Source: Durusdinium trenchii (Eukaryota > Sar > Dinophyceae > Suessiales > Symbiodiniaceae). From it: DNA of 64,000 bases. Under the pieces are notes generated by a model. The model had not been told where the DNA came from, did no database searches, and saw only the letters and a program-made list of their open reading frames with translations. The DNA lies in the NCBI GenBank assembly GCA_963970005.1, contig CAXAMN010003002.1, positions 1,312,416 through 1,376,415 of the forward strand. Direction: 5' to 3'. Position numbers and translations under genes: made by a program. Below, one piece after another: positions 62,501-64,000 of the stretch; position 1 is the stretch's first letter, and each line of letters begins with the position of its first letter.

Positions 62501-63848
62501 CCTTAGAGTCTTCAGACTCCATGCGCCCCCGGCTCTTCATCACCAAAACACGTTCTATCAAGATGCATGTGGCCCATTGTGGCACATGAACTCTCCCGCC
62601 GGGCGGCGAGCCGCGACCTGGATCTTCTCCCACGTCTTGCCCAAATGGATGATGTGGATCCCGTCCACGGTGCGACGGAAGACGTAGCGCTTCATGCGGT
62701 AGTCGATGTTGCGAGTGCCCAAGTGGGTCTTGCAAACCAACCTCGGTGGACCAGTGGATGACCAATGGGAAGATATGAGATATGAGATAAATGTCGACCG
62801 CTTGGACACGAACATGTCATCTTCGAAAGCTTGTGACGGGTCAGCATGGTTCATCCGACAATGCATCTTTTGCCGGAGGAAAGGGCCCGTGAGGGGTCAC
62901 CACGGAGTCACGTATGATACACTCAGGAGGAACATGGAGGAACCGGGACAAACAAGCAAGTTTCCCGAGAAGGGGGTTCACCAACAGGGAAAACAACAAT
63001 GCTAAGCAAAACCAGCTACGGTATATCCACTTTGTTTGCCTTTGGACAATCAAACATGCCAAGGTGTTCCATAGAAGTTCTTCTGACCATGGCCGTATAA
63101 TCATCTCTGTAGTATCTGGGAGCCTCGTGAGAGGATCTCAAATTAAATAGCTTATTTTTTAACATTGCTCCTAGTAGTAAGGCCAGGACCTAGTAGCGAT
63201 GCCCTTGCTCCTAGTAGGTCATGGCAGGTCCATGAAACCAGGATATTATGTTTTTAAAAGTCCAACCCTCCCATATTAGTCCTTCTGTAGACCCTTAGCT
63301 ACAGTATGCTTTCGAGTCCCCAACACCGAGGGAAGCAAGGCCTTGAAAACGAGTTTCCTCTACAATTGGGTGGTCTTCAGGGTCGTTCGTCTGCGGGCAA
63401 TCCACAAGTCTCAGGGGGCGCGGAGTCGTCTACTTCCTCGGGAATGCCGGCGGTTTGGGGCATTGATCTCGACAGGTGGTTGGTGCTGAAGGCTGAAGCC
63501 GTCTCCTTTGTGATATGGTTCCTCCCACACACACATACATACATACATATATACGTATATACTGTATGCATATATGGAGGCCACTTTTTGGTGTATGCAT
63601 ATATTGCATATATGTGGGAATTACTGCACTTATACTTGTCATTGGCTATCACTACTGTCACAATCCAGCCACTGGCACGCCGAAGTCAAACTTGACCCAC
63701 GCTCACTTCCGCTCACCCACCCAAGGTGGCATCTTGACCATGCTGAGGCTATCGGGCCAATGAGGCATTTACTATTTCCAATTCCATCTCCATCCAAATC
63801 TTGGTGACCAAGAGGCATCATCTGCACATCTTCTTCTTTGCTTGCCAT
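44428..63848 (-). CDS. RPSA: 40S ribosomal protein SA (uS2), 11-exon gene, span
   Basis: Component of the small cytosolic ribosomal subunit, needed for 40S assembly. Eleven exons join in phase to about 273 codons, close to the usual 280-295. Recognisable family blocks in order: [11 protein letters not shown] start, [129 protein letters not shown], and a Trp-rich tail. Six of ten resolved introns start GC, three GA and one GT. Intron 3 (46894-62012) contains the nested mobile elements. The last few residues and the stop are not resolved. It is the rightmost of a series of minus-strand host genes. Identity is certain from the blocks; exon joins are inferred. Confidence 0.93.
44713..44760 (-). 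CDS. RPSA: RPSA exon 10 (probable)
   Basis: Encodes [16 protein letters not shown], an acidic Gln-rich stretch like the C-terminal tail of uS2. Acceptor CACAG|G, donor GA. Phase fits both neighbours. Confidence 0.6.
45114..45155 (-). CDS. RPSA: RPSA exon 9
   Basis: Encodes [14 protein letters not shown], the family VMxDxFFxRDP block. Acceptor CTCAG|G. The left edge is uncertain by a few bases; a GA donor fits phase. Confidence 0.75.
45577..45663 (-). CDS. RPSA: RPSA exon 8
   Basis: Encodes [20 protein letters not shown] then GTLPRNQPW. Preceded by a GC-rich alternating purine/pyrimidine acceptor tract (about 45664-45720). Donor GT (GTGACC). Confidence 0.92.
45987..46076 (-). CDS. RPSA: RPSA exon 7
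   Basis: Encodes [20 protein letters not shown] then [10 protein letters not shown]. Acceptor CCAG|G, donor GC. Confidence 0.93.
46251..46342 (-). CDS. RPSA: RPSA exon 6
   Basis: Encodes [19 protein letters not shown] then [12 protein letters not shown], a highly conserved uS2 block. Acceptor CCAG|G, donor GC. Confidence 0.92.
46455..46536 (-). CDS. RPSA: RPSA exon 5
   Basis: Encodes [20 protein letters not shown] then LAGRWMP, matching the family ATGATPIAGRFTPG region but with an insertion of about eight residues. Acceptor CAG|C, donor GC; phase joins to exon 6 as WMPGTLTNQ. Confidence 0.75.
46834..46893 (-). CDS. RPSA: RPSA exon 4
   Basis: Encodes [20 protein letters not shown]. It lies on the far side of the 15-kb intron with the mobile elements. 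Acceptor AAG|G next to a poly-T tract, donor GC. Confidence 0.9.
46894..47561 (-). other. RPSA: RPSA intron 3, part 3' of the retrotransposon
   Basis: AT-rich intron sequence between exon 4 and the 3' LTR, with a 12-A tract at about 46907. No coding signal. Confidence 0.7.
47562..47727 (-). repeat. 3' LTR of the copia element
   Basis: Second copy of the 166-bp repeat. No clear polypurine tract is visible beside it. Confidence 0.93.
47728..47907 (-). pseudogene. RNase H C-terminal end, third frame
   Basis: [20 protein letters not shown] then [20 protein letters not shown]; the VPTxxQxSDALTK ending is the usual end of copia Pol. It runs up to the 3' LTR. Confidence 0.75.
47877..48230 (-). pseudogene. 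RNase H, shifted frame
   Basis: [20 protein letters not shown] (catalytic Asp), [30 protein letters not shown] (catalytic Glu and Asp), typical of copia RNase H. A further frameshift near 47905 follows. Confidence 0.8.
48200..48960 (-). CDS. Reverse transcriptase catalytic half
   Basis: Continues AGYN directly with [20 protein letters not shown] across the nested insert. Contains [30 protein letters not shown] and the catalytic [13 protein letters not shown] (YVDD at about 48610-48621), then [20 protein letters not shown]. The frame is lost near 48220, where RNase H continues in another frame. Confidence 0.88.
48961..48986 (+). repeat. Left terminal inverted repeat
   Basis: 26 bases beginning CCCTGATCTTCC, perfect inverse of 53795-53820. 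Confidence 0.95.
49167..50174 (+). CDS. Transposon ORF1: basic protein with C-terminal Cys cluster (frameshifted)
   Basis: Starts [20 protein letters not shown]; an acidic helical segment follows ([18 protein letters not shown]). Near 49371 a one-base shift moves it to the frame of [20 protein letters not shown]. Near 49910 it moves again to a Lys/Pro/Ala stretch ([20 protein letters not shown]) that ends [20 protein letters not shown], a CxxC...CxxxC cluster, then stop. The order suggests a DNA-binding accessory protein. The shifts may be mutations or unrecognised introns. No known name. Confidence 0.6.
50175..51760 (+). other. Transposon spacer between ORF1 and ORF2
   Basis: 1.6 kb with no convincing coding sequence. 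Contains a (TA)n tract near 50949, an AT-rich inverted repeat at about 51275-51372, and a CT/GA-rich stretch near 51640. Confidence 0.5.
51761..52515 (+). CDS. Transposon ORF2 N-terminal part with histone-H1-like head
   Basis: Starts [20 protein letters not shown], a Lys/Ala/Pro tract like histone H1 or dinoflagellate histone-like tails, to about residue 50. A charged helical domain follows ([39 protein letters not shown]). An apparent intron lies at about 52199-52293; a strict GT-AG join breaks the frame, so the boundary is non-canonical or mutated. After it comes [19 protein letters not shown] and [20 protein letters not shown]. The frame is lost at a short duplication of AAAGAGTTGGCCACT near 52494-52529, where the transposase ORF continues. 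Confidence 0.65.
52489..53552 (+). CDS. Transposase-like protein, C-terminal part (ORF2)
   Basis: About 350 codons: [52 protein letters not shown] (CxxC), then [20 protein letters not shown]. The [11 protein letters not shown] segment resembles the acidic DxxHxxDLG block of TNP2/Plavaka transposases (CMC and KDZ groups). Later acidic residues include [11 protein letters not shown]. Ends [12 protein letters not shown] and a stop 268 bases before the element edge. Its place in a TIR-bounded element supports a transposase role; the family is inferred. Confidence 0.65.
53604..53794. repeat. Right subterminal repeat region
   Basis: AT-rich array with repeated CCCTTAAATAAGG, ACTATAGTCT (around 53640 and 53765) and CTCTAATT/TTTAAATAGAGG motifs. 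Matching motifs occur at the left end (around 49022). Such clusters commonly bind transposase. Confidence 0.7.
53795..53820 (-). repeat. Right terminal inverted repeat
   Basis: Perfect 26-base inverse of the left end, ending GGAAGATCAGGG on the plus strand. Confidence 0.95.
53823..55440 (-). CDS. Pol linker and start of reverse transcriptase
   Basis: Long Pro/Thr/Gln-rich linker, then the start of the copia [93 protein letters not shown]. The RT is cut after AGYN by the nested DNA transposon at 53820. The frame is open to about 55440. Confidence 0.85.
55420..55740 (-). pseudogene. Integrase C-terminal part after the stop
   Basis: [20 protein letters not shown], then [20 protein letters not shown] and an SH3-like [14 protein letters not shown]. 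Same frame as the integrase core. A frameshift near 55440 leads to the frame of the next ORF ([18 protein letters not shown]). Confidence 0.7.
55741..56326 (-). CDS. Integrase catalytic core (DDE), in shifted frame, ends in stop
   Basis: Begins [20 protein letters not shown] (first Asp), then [14 protein letters not shown] (second Asp) and [17 protein letters not shown] (Glu), the D,D-35-E pattern of retroviral-type integrase. It ends RVEA then a TAA at 55741-55743; the same frame stays open beyond it ([10 protein letters not shown]...), so this is a point nonsense mutation. Confidence 0.85.
56016..58178 (-). CDS. Methyltransferase-like domain and integrase N-terminus ORF
   Basis: 720-codon ORF. 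Residues about 170-385 resemble a class I SAM-dependent methyltransferase of the DNA cytosine type: [15 protein letters not shown] (motif I-like FxGxxN), [27 protein letters not shown] (ENx like motif VI), and GHRFLGN. The usual catalytic PC dipeptide is not seen. Integrase zinc half-site [17 protein letters not shown] starts near residue 574; the CxxC half is missing, probably lost near 56380 where the frame changes. Residues after about 615 are out of frame and not meaningful. Dinoflagellate retrotransposons with captured DNA methyltransferases are known, which supports the domain call. Confidence 0.8.
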   Translation of the reverse strand: MNGAPDRPGRPGSPSIRSGDMGLEGHLTDELNDHDYWETCKNKCIRHHVLPRILLMDLNRVQCPIPQHCLASECRAEINYEDGTFETITYCWDTIFPTQLEKTWTGRTIFTIESTNNSSRAYLTSAGRRDLRNSVRQTHHVLQLEHTLVNQTAHEQPDLQNIPQQRAKRPKVDILETFAGAANIARRCPKYHLTAAHPMDYNTGWDLSKPTHQLQVEQTLDELTPFILIQGIDCKDWCLLQDNTNYVRRKILLLMRRAKARKMLKAVCKWCHKQAAAGRYFLLENPLTSRIWNEKDIQDLLKLPNVEFAACHAGAYGATNSKGQMIKKGHRFLGNCPMVLHRLTRRLPPEQLKQCVPLEGKETTLSQVYPPRLVDQILQGVRDQLTAQYPDRSTPPGKTYNVYMNTAAPAWSEALDMAESTFQVTRYKSFILPVSDPLFAKVSRLCEWNHMERVQISKQPITWRFPSHIPRTHRAAALRYNDGTIEVIEEDLQLLRHPKARFRKPVEVGIFMFGTHIAPQPEQPEQAQAEQAAASQAAAEENDPLRRLAKPTEEITFPADLNIPAEVKTAVRRLHKNLGHPHATELTKMLAMNGVKNSSIYTDRTRGPNKPDPRGGMAPANSETDCRWTSSTSETSSQPTSWFWGSYVRQHTCTWQHSWQIAHQKKSPASSRLHGAATSATLSASEPMQMEASGPPSRTTWMSRESSWTTSPPRLTTRLV
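58175..60220 (-). CDS. Gag C-terminus, zinc knuckle and aspartic protease ORF
   Basis: 681-codon ORF. Early part is Gag-like ([20 protein letters not shown]). An acidic Glu/Asp stretch follows, then a zinc knuckle [16 protein letters not shown] (CX2CX4HX6C). A retropepsin-like active site [14 protein letters not shown] comes next. Near the end, the second frame (58189-58842) reads more like real protein, with [19 protein letters not shown] followed by KRC, a possible HCCC zinc site, so a frameshift probably lies between about 58.8 and 58.6 kb. It overlaps the next ORF by 4 bases. Confidence 0.8.
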   Translation of the reverse strand: MYDSESRGNRLLERCKLEPSLSRLVLIGAHNSLDFDAIVESLQLQFPDFKQTPSIFQSNNWHSNKQPSGYKPSGKSHSGSLHSSSTTSTVPSSASAFNRGKGKGYPSYPKRVYQTEQVAEEDEAEPELPDVDPEEFYEAEEPQEQDDPEQEEAEPQDDADEALHNLAQVLTVTSKKLQATVLGRKFTGRRSIEDRKRSSSCAACGAMGHWAGDSICPVSSKGGSSTSKGSGKNQQKGKDKSRFSGQSASCSTTTSYPKKAFVVNFGDEDQYEDPPGPETFHNFPTNLVEDDANPFVYITEAIDLSGYMVLDTACQKSCTGERWMTTHSKILQNHGMQTVREDCSDKFQFGAGTTQQAAERCYFPIALPGQETQGVIVGVSVLPLNIPFLASRVLLEQLGSIIDLHHCVLHFVKIGVSIPLVRKHGHIVARITAFPPQCSQMICWDQLTDSSFWSKPSPELVIHPEATISQSGSNSIAPTLAHASVVHQTTTGMADPVEDFPSPAPDVGAERVQDDEPLGASGHSSTFMADRHRGGRAKEPATPQDGQAEALSEDMLTSGLPTVRKCSRQVRTMQEVRPEVQMDQRAGGLGSILTKVLKLITAAIAVTGYHPDNGRDVQAVSYKPQEQGHCQEVQQLRQEQPGPPVHLSCQSITALSQSEGEGGYLGTGYTKEEFNDMMEGV
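60310..60474 (-). pseudogene. Gag middle part, shifted frame
   Basis: [18 protein letters not shown], then [18 protein letters not shown] and [19 protein letters not shown]. It continues Gag in a different frame from 60458-61393; a second shift near 60310 leads into the frame of the next ORF, where [18 protein letters not shown] is readable. Confidence 0.6.
60458..61393 (-). CDS. Gag N-terminal part (frame 1 fragment)
   Basis: 311-codon ORF whose ATG lies about 21 bases from the LTR. Two CxxC pairs (CLRCNTP and CVSCGFGEF, residues about 50-75) suggest a small zinc ribbon. A low-complexity Ser/Pro/Arg region follows, then an aromatic segment ([18 protein letters not shown]). It ends LICQFDWRS at a frameshift; the Gag reading continues in another frame from about 60474. 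Confidence 0.75.
   Translation of the reverse strand: MEQYTLLSEDDSASRFEWGPEELDALERLYASVDDPGQPSSSSPPTPLMRCLRCNTPVQQQSIVPGSSCVSCGFGEFYNVAEPTRQATAEGTWLYVPHVDSSPVDPVLSPSARRPAVETPPPARETGESEEPTDDPSVVAPSSTYSWPNVVESERQSTTSSRRRRRRNRSVVDPQPPQPDVASPRAPSAAGSNVERPSPSRLPMPSRLPGTTVGTVAKSSNELLEVMRQLLDEKRGSDRASQGSWDSRRGPIPGVKWKGGTPPAPPRWSYNSSDLRAFSKWERRVQVWRLQVQNQLTGAEAGLICQFDWRS
61394..61414 (-). other. Putative primer-binding site
   Basis: Directly after the 5' LTR the element strand reads GTTGGCGCCGGAGCCTGCGC. It contains TGG, as expected for pairing with a tRNA 3'-CCA end. The primer tRNA is not identified. The gag ATG follows at once (61391-61393). Confidence 0.5.
61415..61580 (-). repeat. 5' LTR of the copia element
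   Basis: 166-bp direct repeat, identical by eye to 47562-47727. It does not have TG...CA ends; in element orientation it runs AGTGTGAAG to GTAAGTAA. Confidence 0.93.
62013..62041 (-). CDS. RPSA: RPSA exon 3 (29-bp micro-exon)
   Basis: Encodes (R)IIVAIENPQ, exactly the family segment missing between exons 2 and 4, in the right phase. Acceptor CCCAG|G, donor GA (GACCTG). Confidence 0.8.
62608..62741 (-). CDS. RPSA: RPSA exon 2
   Basis: Encodes [18 protein letters not shown], then [17 protein letters not shown] and [10 protein letters not shown], the N-terminal core of uS2. Acceptor CCGAG|G, donor GC. Confidence 0.92.
62742..63816 (-). other. RPSA: RPSA intron 1
   Basis: GC...AG intron with a (CATA)n/(ATAC)n tract near 63530-63610. 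No other feature seen. Confidence 0.75.
63817..63848 (-). CDS. RPSA: RPSA exon 1
   Basis: Encodes [10 protein letters not shown] plus two bases of the next Met codon. The ATG is the family start. Donor is GC (GCCTCT). Joining to exon 2 gives [10 protein letters not shown] in phase. Confidence 0.85.
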
Positions 63849-64000
63849 GGCGCGAGGCGGCGCACGCGCCGAGCCAGCGCCGTTTTTCGGCCGCGGCCTA
63901 CTGGTGTGCCGAGTCTGCCGCGGGGTGCGGAACTGACACAACGGACTCGGCAGCTTGTCCAACTTTCTGCTGTGCGGTGGAGAAAAACATCGAAAAGGAA

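Overview
This window reads as nuclear DNA of a dinoflagellate, probably related to Symbiodiniaceae. The evidence is many short exons in long low-complexity introns, introns that mostly start with GC or GA rather than GT and almost always end AG|G, all recognisable host genes on one strand, and a Ty1/copia element and a DNA transposon that look like dinoflagellate families. There is no operon, CRISPR array, tRNA or rRNA gene that I can see.

Host genes all lie on the minus strand, so they are read from right to left. (1) 63.85-44.43 kb: cytosolic small-subunit ribosomal protein SA (uS2), 11 exons. (2) 44.4-40.05 kb: poorly resolved, with one possible membrane exon. (3) 40.04-34.43 kb: an RNA-binding protein with a Gly/Met-rich N-terminus and three RRM domains. 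(4) 33.2-31.07 kb: fragments of an unidentified gene. (5) 30.76-20.53 kb: STT3, the catalytic subunit of oligosaccharyltransferase. I could join its 16 exons in phase into a 774-residue protein with the DxD-type and WWDYG motifs. (6) about 19.84-5.55 kb: an ABC transporter of the ABCC/MRP class. NBD1 is complete and part of both membrane domains is present, but I find no second NBD and too little room for the N-terminus. (7) 4.7-0.5 kb: several exon-like segments I cannot name.

Intron 3 of the ribosomal protein gene is 15.1 kb long because it holds a nested pair of mobile elements. The outer one (47562-61580, minus strand) is a Ty1/copia-like retrotransposon with two 166-bp LTRs that look identical by eye. 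It carries Gag, zinc knuckle, protease, a DNA-methyltransferase-like domain, integrase, reverse transcriptase and RNase H, all split by frameshifts. The inner one (48961-53820, plus strand) is a 4860-bp DNA transposon with 26-bp perfect terminal inverted repeats. It sits in the reverse transcriptase reading frame, and removing it with one copy of a 2-bp duplication restores that frame. Its two ORF regions encode a basic Cys-cluster protein and a transposase-like protein with a histone-H1-like Lys/Ala/Pro-rich head.

Exon boundaries were found by eye from family similarity and reading phase. Those of STT3 and RPSA are well constrained; those of the ABCC and RRM genes are partly approximate. Stretches not listed as exons are introns or intergenic DNA with microsatellites and (TA)n tracts.
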